DNA of 6,879 bases from Legionellales bacterium (GTDB lineage: Bacteria > Pseudomonadota > Gammaproteobacteria > Berkiellales > Berkiellaceae): positions 1 through 6,879 of the forward strand of contig JAHFQF010000126.1 in NCBI GenBank assembly GCA_023266435.1. Direction: 5' to 3'. The notes under the pieces are model-generated. The model was not told the DNA's origin. It did no database searches and saw only the letters and a list, made by a program, of their open reading frames with translations. A program made the translations under genes and the position numbers. Below, piece after piece: positions 1 through 5,867 of this stretch; the stretch's first letter is position 1, and each line of letters begins with the position of its first letter.

Positions 1-44
1 AAGCTGACTGCTAAGATGGAAATCCCTAAGATGCTTGTTCTCAT
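1..44 (-). CDS. Possible N-terminus of a signal-peptide protein (partial, cut by window edge)
   Basis: An ATG at 44-42 on the minus strand opens a frame reading MRTSILGISILAVS before the window ends. An Arg near the start followed by a run of Ile, Leu, Val, Ala and Gly is what the n- and h-regions of a signal peptide look like. It would lie downstream of the glycine-zipper lipoprotein in the same direction. Against it, no clear Shine-Dalgarno sequence precedes the ATG. The opposite strand also has an open frame from 1 to a TAG at 88-90, which could equally be the 3' end of another gene. Only 14 codons are visible, so this is a weak call and no function can be assigned. Confidence 0.27.
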   Translation of the reverse strand, partial: MRTSILGISILAVS

Positions 45-55
45 GCGCAACCCAA

Positions 56-95
56 ACCGACATGCTGGCTACATACTGCTATCAGTATAGTCGGT
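56..95. repeat. Nested inverted repeat (hairpin) downstream of the lipoprotein gene
   Basis: ATACTG (73-78) and CAGTAT (83-88) form a perfect 6-bp stem with a 4-nt loop. Outside them, ACCGAC (56-61) pairs with GTCGGT (90-95), with 11 nt unpaired on one side and 1 nt on the other. It lies 33 nt past the stop codon of the minus-strand lipoprotein gene. No T-tract follows on either strand, so it is not a classical intrinsic terminator. It could be a weak or Rho-assisted 3' end, mRNA-stabilising structure, or a leader element of the next gene. The pairing is seen; the role is unknown. Confidence 0.4.
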
Positions 96-127
96 CAGGA
101 TTGCGTTAGAGGAGGAAAAAGAGTCGT

Positions 128-601
128 TTATTTCACGATCTTCCAGGTGCCATCAGGTTGACGGCAAGCGGTACCATAGGCTTGTTGCTCTTTGCCTGCA
201 ACGACCACGTTTTGTTGAAACTCACGGCAATAAGCGCCATCATTTGCGCGGCCTTCTCGCGTTGCAACAACGCTGCCATGATTGCCATTTTCTTCATTAT
301 ACCAGGTAATGGATTTACCAACTGGCGCTGCAGCAGCATTATTAAATGCAGCTTGTGATTTTAAGCGATCGGTTTCATCCATACTATTACCCACGCTACC
401 GCCAATACCTGCACCAACCAGAGCACCTAATGCGGTAGTGACTAAACGACCATCGCCTTTACCAAATTGAGATCCAGCCAAAGCACCAGCTACACCACCG
501 ACGACTGTACCAGTGGCCTCTTTATCACCCATGTGCTCGCAGCCTGCTAATACCAACGTCCCTGCACACAACAACACCGCTCCAAATTTGATTGAAAACA
601 C
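128..601 (-). CDS. Glycine-zipper outer-membrane lipoprotein, 17-kDa surface antigen type
   Basis: Likely lipoprotein of about 157 residues anchored in the outer membrane. Numbered from the GTG at 601, it has a signal peptide with Lys5 and a hydrophobic core, then a lipobox LAGC with the lipidated Cys at residue 21. Residues 31-73 carry many small-residue GxxxG spacings, the glycine-zipper 2TM segment of the Rickettsia 17-kDa antigen family. Residues 94-157 (ending GTWKIVK, with Cys125 and Cys146) resemble the C-terminal domain described for RT0821/Lpp0805 surface antigens. The family is linked to envelope integrity and host-visible surface antigen, but the exact role is not known. Start choice: GGAGG at 615-611 directly abuts an ATG at 610, leaving no spacer, whereas the in-frame GTG at 601 has a 9-nt spacer. 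The ATG would add three residues. An in-frame TTG at 652 overlaps the likely promoter and is unlikely. Confidence 0.88.
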   Translation of the reverse strand: MFSIKFGAVLLCAGTLVLAGCEHMGDKEATGTVVGGVAGALAGSQFGKGDGRLVTTALGALVGAGIGGSVGNSMDETDRLKSQAAFNNAAAAPVGKSITWYNEENGNHGSVVATREGRANDGAYCREFQQNVVVAGKEQQAYGTACRQPDGTWKIVK

Positions 602-610
602 TGTAAACAT

Positions 611-615
611 CCTCC
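611..615 (-). promoter_or_regulatory. Shine-Dalgarno sequence that decides the lipoprotein start
   Basis: On the minus strand this reads GGAGG. It touches the ATG at 610-608 with zero spacing, but sits 9 nt before an in-frame GTG at 601-599. Spacing therefore favours the GTG as initiator. Confidence 0.55.
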
Positions 616-642
616 AGTTATTGATTAGGCATACCGAAAAAC

Positions 643-651
643 AGCATAGCA
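643..651 (-). promoter_or_regulatory. Candidate extended -10 promoter for the lipoprotein gene
   Basis: The minus strand reads TGC-TATGCT, an extended -10 element (TGn plus a hexamer matching TATAAT at 4 of 6). It lies about 28 nt upstream of the GGAGG. No good TTGACA-like -35 is seen 16-18 bp further up, which extended -10 promoters tolerate. This is the only plausible promoter I see in the 602-773 intergenic stretch. Confidence 0.4.
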
Positions 652-773
652 AAAAATCCTTGAAGATTCACGCCGGTGCTTTTATTTGCCTCGCATGATA
701 GTTATCGAGAAAACTGCATTTGCTATGAAACAGAGCCCCACCAGGGAAAACCTGACAGGACCAGCCCTGAGAA

Positions 774-1028
774 TTAACGAAAACGGCGCGAGTTATGAAA
801 AGAGTGAGCTGTTTTATGAGTATGCCTTGCTGTCGGTCTTTGTTGTTCTAGCATTTTGGATTGGGCCTGAAGTTTTTCATAAGCAGGCGATATTGACTTG
901 CTGGGCTTGGTTGAGTGTTCACTAAAGTCAGAAACTGTTGGTTCTGCTTGCCTGGATGTGAATTTCGGTTGCGTAAGCGTATTATCTTTTAAATTTTGAC
1001 TTGCATAATTCTGATTGTCACCACCCAT
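774..1028 (-). CDS. Uncharacterised 84-residue hydrophilic basic protein
   Basis: I do not recognise this protein. The ATG at 1028 is preceded by AAGGAG with a 6-nt spacer, a strong ribosome binding site and the main reason to believe the gene. The product starts MGGDNQNYASQ, is rich in Gln, Ser, Thr, Lys and Asn, and ends in a His/Arg-rich tail (RHTHKTAHSFHNSRRFR). There is no membrane segment, signal peptide or cysteine, and it looks largely disordered, perhaps with a short helix around residues 48-64. It starts 43 nt after the ttcA stop with no visible terminator or promoter between them, so it is probably a second gene of a ttcA transcript. The frame extends upstream to 1133 inside ttcA, but that start lacks a ribosome binding site. 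A nucleic-acid-binding peptide or secreted small protein would fit the composition, but nothing proves either. Confidence 0.55.
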   Translation of the reverse strand: MGGDNQNYASQNLKDNTLTQPKFTSRQAEPTVSDFSEHSTKPSKSISPAYEKLQAQSKMLEQQRPTARHTHKTAHSFHNSRRFR

Positions 1029-1071
1029 AAAAAACTCCTTATCAAGTGAATGAAGTAAAAACGAGCGTATC

Positions 1072-1971
1072 TTATGTGATTTTTTCGAAAAAGTCTTCTG
1101 CTTTTTTAGGGGTTTTATAGCTGAATTTATCAAAATCCCAGAAAGTTTTATCCATCAAGTGACTAGGTTGTAAATTTTGTACCGCCGATAAAATATTACT
1201 GGGGATTTTAGGGTTAGTCTGAGCGAGTTCGGCGATCAATTTCTTGACCCTTTTTCGTGCTAAATTTTCTTGGGAGCCGCACAGATTACAAGGAATAATA
1301 GGGTATTGTTGTAAGTGTGCATAAGCGGCGATATCAGCCTCTTGGCAATAGGCTAAGGGTCTAATCACTTGTAACATTTTATCTTCGGTGAGCAGTTTTG
1401 GTGGCATGCTACTGCTGCGCCCATTGTACATAATGGACATCAAGTAGCTTTGAATCACGTCATCTCTATGATGGCCTAGGGCGATTTTATTGTAGCCATT
1501 TTCTTTAGCAAAATTATAAATAATCCCTCGACGCAAACGCGAGCATAACCCACAATACGTTTTATTTTCAGGGATTTTATCAATCACGATGTCATAGGTA
1601 TTACGGTGCAGAATCGTATAAGGGATTCGATGCTGCTCCATGTATCTGCGCATGCCGCTGTCATCCCAACCGGGTTGAGCCTGATCTAACGTGAAACTCA
1701 GTAATTCAAAATTCACTTTGGTGCGTTTTTTAAGCAGCATTAGCATTTTTAATAGCGTATAAGAATCCTTACCCCCTGAAACACAGACCAAAATCCGATC
1801 ACCTGGCGCGATCAATTTAAAATCATGGATGGCTTTGCCGGTATAATGCAGCAGCTTTTTCTCTAGTCGCAGGGCGCGCTTACCATCAAGCTCGGCTTGT
1901 GAGGGGATACTGGGCTTTAATTGACAAATTAATTGACCGCCTGTTTGTTGACCAACTTTATCTGGGTTCAT
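1072..1971 (-). CDS. ttcA: tRNA 2-thiocytidine(32) synthetase TtcA
   Basis: TtcA thiolates cytidine 32 in the anticodon loop of certain tRNAs. It uses ATP to adenylate the base and an iron-sulfur cluster to handle the sulfur. The 299-residue product has the PP-loop SGGKDS at 65-70, the CxxC pair Cys140/Cys143 in a YCGLCSRLRRG context, GHHRDD at 166-171, and the third conserved cysteine Cys228 in PCNLCGSQ. All expected catalytic and cluster-binding features are therefore present. Length is close to the usual roughly 300 residues. The start is the ATG at 1971; no strong Shine-Dalgarno sequence is seen (the upstream bases are ctcaataaa), so a weakly translated start is possible. It is divergent from pnuC and probably co-transcribed with the small gene at 774-1028. 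TtcA is a soluble cytoplasmic enzyme, and its neighbours do not suggest a shared pathway. Confidence 0.95.
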   Translation of the reverse strand: MNPDKVGQQTGGQLICQLKPSIPSQAELDGKRALRLEKKLLHYTGKAIHDFKLIAPGDRILVCVSGGKDSYTLLKMLMLLKKRTKVNFELLSFTLDQAQPGWDDSGMRRYMEQHRIPYTILHRNTYDIVIDKIPENKTYCGLCSRLRRGIIYNFAKENGYNKIALGHHRDDVIQSYLMSIMYNGRSSSMPPKLLTEDKMLQVIRPLAYCQEADIAAYAHLQQYPIIPCNLCGSQENLARKRVKKLIAELAQTNPKIPSNILSAVQNLQPSHLMDKTFWDFDKFSYKTPKKAEDFFEKIT

Positions 1972-1975
1972 TTTA

Positions 1976-2003
1976 TTGAGTTTACCAACCGGTTAGTTAT
2001 AAT
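1976..2003 (+). promoter_or_regulatory. Sigma-70-type promoter for pnuC
   Basis: TTGAGT (1976-1981, 4 of 6 to consensus) and a perfect TATAAT (1998-2003) are separated by 16 bp. Transcription would begin near 2010, giving a leader of roughly 30 nt before the pnuC ATG. The spacer contains the 8-bp palindrome AACCGGTT (1987-1994), a possible operator site, though 8 bp alone is weak evidence. GGGG at 2031-2034, 8 nt before the first ATG, is the only Shine-Dalgarno-like sequence. Confidence 0.6.
1996..2001 (-). promoter_or_regulatory. Candidate -10 element for ttcA overlapping the pnuC -10
   Basis: The minus strand reads TATAAC (5 of 6 to TATAAT) over the same bases as the plus-strand TATAAT. 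It lies 25 bp before the ttcA ATG. No convincing -35 is seen 16-18 bp upstream (CTGTAT at most). If real, RNA polymerase bound in one direction would exclude the other. Confidence 0.33.
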
Positions 2004-2042
2004 CATCAGCCTGGCAGTATACAGGATTTTGGGGCAGTATCC

Positions 2043-2657
2043 ATGATGTTTGACTTCCAAGTGATCAGCGATTTTTTATTTTCTCTGGATGCTTTTGCAA
2101 CCAGTATTGCTTTAACCGCGACCGTTTTATTGGCTAAAAACGATCGCAGGGGTTGGCCTATCTGTATTTTGGCTATCTTGGTGGATACCGTCTTTAACTA
2201 TCAGCGTGAGCTGGGGGGGCAGTTTTTATTAGCAGGCATGTATCTGGTCACTACCTGTTATGGGTGGTGGCAGTGGGACAAGCAAGACACCTTAGCAATG
2301 GCTTCAGGCACCTCTATTCGCTCCTTAACCCCGCGTCTCACCCTGTTTTATGCGCTCGCCAGCATTGGCTTCTTTTTCTTATTTTTACAGATTATTCGAG
2401 CATTGCCTTTTTCTAGCCTGCCCCTGTGGGATGCGCTGGCGACCACCCTGTCTTTTATTGCGCAATGGCTACTTACGCGCCGATATCTGCAAAGTTGGCT
2501 TTTGTGGTTTGTCGCTGATTTGGTTACGGCAGGCTTGTATTACTATAAATCTGCGTATTGGCATGCCTCGCTTTATATGATTTATTTGGTTATTGCTACC
2601 ATTGCATACTACAAATGGAAGGCATTGAGCGCTCAAAATACCAATCAACGTTCTTGA
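2043..2657 (+). CDS. pnuC: PnuC-family nicotinamide riboside transporter
   Basis: Inner-membrane carrier that lets nicotinamide riboside into the cell by facilitated diffusion. In this family a cytoplasmic kinase usually traps the substrate on the way to NAD. The 204-residue product has about seven hydrophobic segments (near residues 16-32, 37-53, 59-76, 99-118, 128-145, 150-168 and 172-190), matching PnuC topology. Family hallmarks are the YGWWQW motif at 73-78 after the third segment, the SFIAQWLLTRR stretch at 137-147, and WLLWFVADLVTAGLYYYK at 152-169, which supplies the paired Trp residues of the substrate pocket. Translation may begin at the ATG at 2043 or the one immediately following. 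It has its own promoter, and no NAD kinase or NadR-type gene is nearby. Its 3' end overlaps the convergent hlyD-type gene by 13 bp. Vitamin specificity (riboside versus another B vitamin carried by PnuT/PnuX relatives) cannot be settled here, though the WxxW pocket fits PnuC. Confidence 0.88.
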   Translation: MMFDFQVISDFLFSLDAFATSIALTATVLLAKNDRRGWPICILAILVDTVFNYQRELGGQFLLAGMYLVTTCYGWWQWDKQDTLAMASGTSIRSLTPRLTLFYALASIGFFFLFLQIIRALPFSSLPLWDALATTLSFIAQWLLTRRYLQSWLLWFVADLVTAGLYYYKSAYWHASLYMIYLVIATIAYYKWKALSAQNTNQRS

Positions 2658-4036
2658 AAAGCGCCATCAAAATTGTAAAAAATGGGCCCCAGCAAATACT
2701 GTAATACGGTGCGCTCCCCGGTCACAACACTCGCTGACACTTGCATGCCTGGGTATAACTTATAACGCGAGCGTCCTTTTACAAACTCACTGCCATGTGT
2801 TTGTATTTTAATCAAATAATAACTTTTCTTTTCTTCGTCATGTAATGTATCGGGACTGATGTGGATGATTTCCCCGTCTAATTTGTCGAAACGCATGCCC
2901 TCTGCGCTAGCTAAGCGAATATAAGCAAGCTGTCCAATTTTCACATACCCAATGTCTTGCACGGGTAATTTAGCCTCGACGAGCAACACGTCTTCATCCG
3001 GCACGATATCAACCACGGTTTCACCTGGCTTCACAACCCCTCCTCGTGTAACGGCATATAGCTCTTTGACTACGCCCTCTACCGGTGAAGTTAAGACTGT
3101 GCGTTTTAAGCTGTCTTCAAATTTACCCATGCGCTCAGAAAGCTCGGCGAAATTTTGCTTAGCGGATTCTAACTCTTTATTGCTAGTGGATTTTAATTCA
3201 TTCTTTAAGCTTGCTAATTCGCTCTGAGTGCCCTTGAGAAAAGATTCCGTTTGTTTTAGTTTCGCTTCATCCTCTTCAATTCTACTTTTAATGTCGTTTT
3301 GTTCACTCAGTAAATTTAAATGATTGAAGCGATTCGTTAATTCATCTTTTAACAGCTCTTCGCTGATTTTTACACGCTCATCCGTTAATTTTCTTTTTTC
3401 CTGCAAGTTTTTCAGGCGGGCGCTGATTTCTTCTACTTCATGCGTGCGTGCTTCAATTTGTTGTTGCTTAGTCATCAAATCATTTTTATATTTATCTCTA
3501 CGCGCAATAAATACTTCTTTAGATTGCGCCACAATGTCTGGGTTTTTTTGGAACAAATCTACTGGAAATACTAATTCATCATCCTCGGAAATCTCAGCTT
3601 CTAAGCGTACAATTTCTGCACGCAGTGAAGCCAAGCGTACACTTAATTCTAAAACATCGGATCCGGTTTGCGTGGACTCTAAGACCACCAAAGTTTGACC
3701 CTTTGTCACCTTGTCCCCTGGTTTGACCAAAATATCTTGTACAATTCCACCCTCTAAATGCTGAACTGATTTAACCTTGCTACTAGGAACCACTTCCCCT
3801 TTAGTCATGCTCACAATGTCTAAATCAAAAAACGCCATCCAGAAAAAAATCAGTGTACAAAAAACTATCGATGAAAACATCAACAAATGGGTGACCTTAC
3901 CAATCTCTACGGTATACTCTTTGTCAGCAGCCAACCAATACCTAAACAAATCATAAAATTCCGCACTCTGCGCTTTAACCACTGCTCTGGCCCTATCTAA
4001 GTTGTTCTTAATTTTTTCTGCTGGAATGTTAGCCAT
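2645..4036 (-). CDS. HlyD-family type I secretion periplasmic adaptor
   Basis: Membrane fusion protein that links the inner-membrane ABC transporter to a TolC-like outer-membrane channel. Numbered from the ATG at 4036 (463 residues), it has a cytoplasmic N-terminus of about 50 residues and one transmembrane helix near 51-70. The first half of a lipoyl/barrel-sandwich domain follows near 78-120 (VKSVQHLEGGIVQDILVKPG). A long charged coiled coil covers about 127-305, then the second lipoyl half (TSPVEGVVKEL, 316-326) and a beta-barrel. It ends with RTVLQYLLGPIFYNFDGAFQER, whose pattern is typical of type I secretion adaptors (HlyD, PrtE, LapC). The start overlaps the ABC gene's stop by 8 nt, implying translational coupling. 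An ATG at 4051 would overlap by 23 nt and has no ribosome binding site, while the ATG at 4036 follows a GGTGGG-like purine stretch. No outer-membrane partner gene is present. Confidence 0.93.
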   Translation of the reverse strand: MANIPAEKIKNNLDRARAVVKAQSAEFYDLFRYWLAADKEYTVEIGKVTHLLMFSSIVFCTLIFFWMAFFDLDIVSMTKGEVVPSSKVKSVQHLEGGIVQDILVKPGDKVTKGQTLVVLESTQTGSDVLELSVRLASLRAEIVRLEAEISEDDELVFPVDLFQKNPDIVAQSKEVFIARRDKYKNDLMTKQQQIEARTHEVEEISARLKNLQEKRKLTDERVKISEELLKDELTNRFNHLNLLSEQNDIKSRIEEDEAKLKQTESFLKGTQSELASLKNELKSTSNKELESAKQNFAELSERMGKFEDSLKRTVLTSPVEGVVKELYAVTRGGVVKPGETVVDIVPDEDVLLVEAKLPVQDIGYVKIGQLAYIRLASAEGMRFDKLDGEIIHISPDTLHDEEKKSYYLIKIQTHGSEFVKGRSRYKLYPGMQVSASVVTGERTVLQYLLGPIFYNFDGAFQER

Positions 4037-5732
4037 TTTGTTTCCCACCATTTGGCTGATTCACTGCAGTAACTGTCAAAATCTTAGGCGCTGGCTTTTC
4101 ATTCAAATTAATTAAATAATTGGCCGCCTTAATGATATTGGGGTCATGTGTAGCAATAAAAATGGTCGCGCCTTCTAATTTCTTTTTATTCAACAGCGCA
4201 TACACTGTCGCCTGTCCTTGCATGTCTAGCGCATCGGTAGGCTCATCAAATAAAATGATTTTTCCGTTGCTGGCCATTGCTCTGGCAATTGCGATACGGC
4301 GGCGAACCCCTAAAGCCAAGGCATGTCCATTGTCTGTCATCTTAGTTGCAATCCCTTCTTTGGTTTTATCTAAGAAAGGACGCAATCCTGACATTCCAAT
4401 CAAATCAGATAATGCTTCACCAGATAGTTTAGGCACATGCGAGGCCACATTGTCTAAAATACTGCCAGAGATAAAACACAATTCCTGGGGCAAATAGCAA
4501 ATCTGCTGTGACCAAAAACTGGGCTTTAATTGTCTCAAATCAATCCCATCCACAAGCACTTGACCACGTGTGGGAGAAATCACGCCAGCTAATAATTTTA
4601 ATAGCGTGGTTTTACCAGTACCATTATCGCCTTGAATAATGACAATGGATCCTGGCTCTATGGATAGATCAAAGGACTCAAATAATGGCGAGGGGTCGCC
4701 TTCATATTGATACCCTAAATCTTTAAAGCGAATACTCCCGCGCATCTCTGGAATTTGGGCGCCACTATCTTCTGTTTTTGGCAGAGCTTTCAGTTGTTTT
4801 AGGGCAGATAAGCCACTTTCAACCTCACTCAGCGCATTATTTAGTTGAGTCATTTTCATAAAAGGTTGCAACGCTTTTTGTGCAATGATATTACAGCTAA
4901 TCAGCGCCCCTACATTCAAATCACCCCGCACAACCAATAGCGCGCCTATGCTAATTACCGCCACACTTTGTAACCCTACCAGCGATTGAGAAATGTTCTG
5001 CATGAGACCCTGATGCCGTTGGTATAGTTTATTTAAGGGATAAAATTTATCGCATATTTTTTGCCAGAGATGAGTAAGATACCCTTGTGCATTGAAAATA
5101 TGCAATGTCTCAAAATCTGAATTTAAAACAGAATTGATCACATCCTGTTTTTCAGTTTTTTGATGTAGAATTTTGGGCGCATGCGTTTTAGAAAGATTAT
5201 TATCTACTGTGCCTAAAAGAATAGTAAAAATAATACAGCAAATAACCACAATGGCTACTGGCTGCGATAAAATCCATAATACTAAAATAAATAACACCGC
5301 AAACGGCAGATCAAATAAAGTAATGAGATTGTTTGCGCTTAAGCCTGATTGAATAGATTCTAAAGACTGCATTAGATATTGCTTTTTATGATTAGGTAAT
5401 TTGATCAGGGTATCCCCTTTGATATGTACCAAATCCGCAAAAGTACTGCGAGCAATCTGCTGATCGGCGTGACTACAAATGATCCCCATGATTCGTAAAC
5501 GTAATTGCTTATAACTAAATTCCATACTGAGTGCCAACAAAGCACCCACTGCTAAGGTAAATAAAGTCCCATCAATACCGTGGCTGACATAGCGATTAAG
5601 CACTTGCATCACAAATAAAGGCAAGGTAAAACCAAAAATACTCACAAAAAAAGATGCTAACAGTAGCTCAGTACCTATCAAACGATTAGGAAACATGCGC
5701 TGAATGAGCGCTTCTCTAAGAAGTTGCTGCAC
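4029..5732 (-). CDS. Type I secretion ABC transporter (permease-ATPase), peptidase-less
   Basis: Inner-membrane half-transporter expected to work as a homodimer, using ATP to push the RTX substrate into the HlyD/TolC conduit. The 567-residue product begins directly with the membrane domain, so there is no C39 peptidase or C39-like domain. This is the PrtD-like layout. Hydrophobic segments lie near 21-45, 55-72, 137-155, 158-175 and 252-280. The ATPase domain starts near 332 and has Walker A GDNGTGKTT (368-376, Lys374), Q-loop Gln416 in YLPQE, Walker B IILFDE (Asp496, Glu497), D-loop ALD (501-503) and H-loop His529. The signature is unusual: LALGV (472-476) replaces LSGGQ, followed by the normal RRRIAIARA. 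The start is a GTG at 5732 with AGGG 9 nt upstream; an in-frame stop lies 15 nt further up. It is followed by the adaptor gene with an 8-nt overlap. The substrate is inferred from the upstream RTX gene. Confidence 0.93.
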   Translation of the reverse strand: MQQLLREALIQRMFPNRLIGTELLLASFFVSIFGFTLPLFVMQVLNRYVSHGIDGTLFTLAVGALLALSMEFSYKQLRLRIMGIICSHADQQIARSTFADLVHIKGDTLIKLPNHKKQYLMQSLESIQSGLSANNLITLFDLPFAVLFILVLWILSQPVAIVVICCIIFTILLGTVDNNLSKTHAPKILHQKTEKQDVINSVLNSDFETLHIFNAQGYLTHLWQKICDKFYPLNKLYQRHQGLMQNISQSLVGLQSVAVISIGALLVVRGDLNVGALISCNIIAQKALQPFMKMTQLNNALSEVESGLSALKQLKALPKTEDSGAQIPEMRGSIRFKDLGYQYEGDPSPLFESFDLSIEPGSIVIIQGDNGTGKTTLLKLLAGVISPTRGQVLVDGIDLRQLKPSFWSQQICYLPQELCFISGSILDNVASHVPKLSGEALSDLIGMSGLRPFLDKTKEGIATKMTDNGHALALGVRRRIAIARAMASNGKIILFDEPTDALDMQGQATVYALLNKKKLEGATIFIATHDPNIIKAANYLINLNEKPAPKILTVTAVNQPNGGKQNG

Positions 5733-5767
5733 AACAGCACACCCTGTCTAAAAAAGCCATTGTGCTA

Positions 5768-5773
5768 AATATA
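5768..5773 (-). promoter_or_regulatory. Weak candidate -10 for the ABC/HlyD operon
   Basis: The minus strand reads TATATT (5 of 6 to TATAAT), 35 bp before the ABC start codon and just after the terminator. The position where a -35 is expected falls inside the terminator hairpin and does not resemble TTGACA. The two transporter genes may have a weak promoter of their own, or depend on read-through from the RTX gene. Confidence 0.22.
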
Positions 5774-5779
5774 GCGTAT

Positions 5780-5810
5780 AAACAAAAAAAGACCCGCTCG
5801 CGAGCGGGTC
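5780..5810 (-). terminator. Strong Rho-independent terminator after the RTX gene
   Basis: Positions 5791-5810 are a perfect 20-bp palindrome (GACCCGCT, CGCG loop, AGCGGGTC). On the minus strand it is followed at once by TTTTTTTGTTT. It lies about 43 nt after the RTX stop and 48 nt before the ABC start. It should end most transcripts of the secreted protein and let only a fraction continue into the transporter genes, unless those have their own promoter. On the plus strand no T-tract follows. Confidence 0.93.
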
Positions 5811-5840
5811 CTGTGATGTACCAACCGATATCTCATTAAG

Positions 5841-5867
5841 AGATAGCAATGTTCAAGATAGCAATGT
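5841..5867. repeat. Short direct repeat spanning the RTX stop codon
   Basis: AGATAGCAATGT occurs at 5841-5852 and again at 5856-5867, a 15-bp period. On the minus strand the first copy encodes the last residues TLLS of the RTX protein, then TGA. The second copy lies just beyond the stop in the same frame and would encode TLLS again. Confidence 0.6.

Noticed and set aside
110..126. Strong purine-rich AGGAGG-like stretch on the plus strand.
   Set aside because: No ATG, GTG or TTG lies at a usable distance downstream, so it does not mark a gene; it is antisense to the region after the lipoprotein stop.
650..672. Possible terminator AATC-loop-GATT followed by TTTTTT on the minus strand, downstream of the small gene.
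   Set aside because: The stem is only 4 bp and AT-rich, too weak to call; the same bases overlap the likely promoter of the lipoprotein gene.
686..925. Plus-strand 79-residue frame with one hydrophobic stretch (ALLSVFVVLAFWIGPEVF).
   Set aside because: It has no Shine-Dalgarno sequence and is largely antisense to the 84-residue gene, which has a strong one. The hydrophobic run is readily explained as the complement of a hydrophilic coding region.
1029..1133. N-terminal extension of the small gene back into ttcA.
   Set aside because: The upstream start has no ribosome binding site and overlaps ttcA out of frame, whereas the ATG at 1028 has AAGGAG at ideal spacing.
3324..3698. Plus-strand frame antisense to the adaptor's coiled coil.
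   Set aside because: It is Ser-rich, as expected from the complement of a Glu/Lys-rich coiled coil, and lacks independent support.
4120..4497. Plus-strand frame antisense to the ATPase domain.
   Set aside because: The minus-strand frame contains all ABC motifs; the plus frame has no recognisable domain or ribosome binding site.
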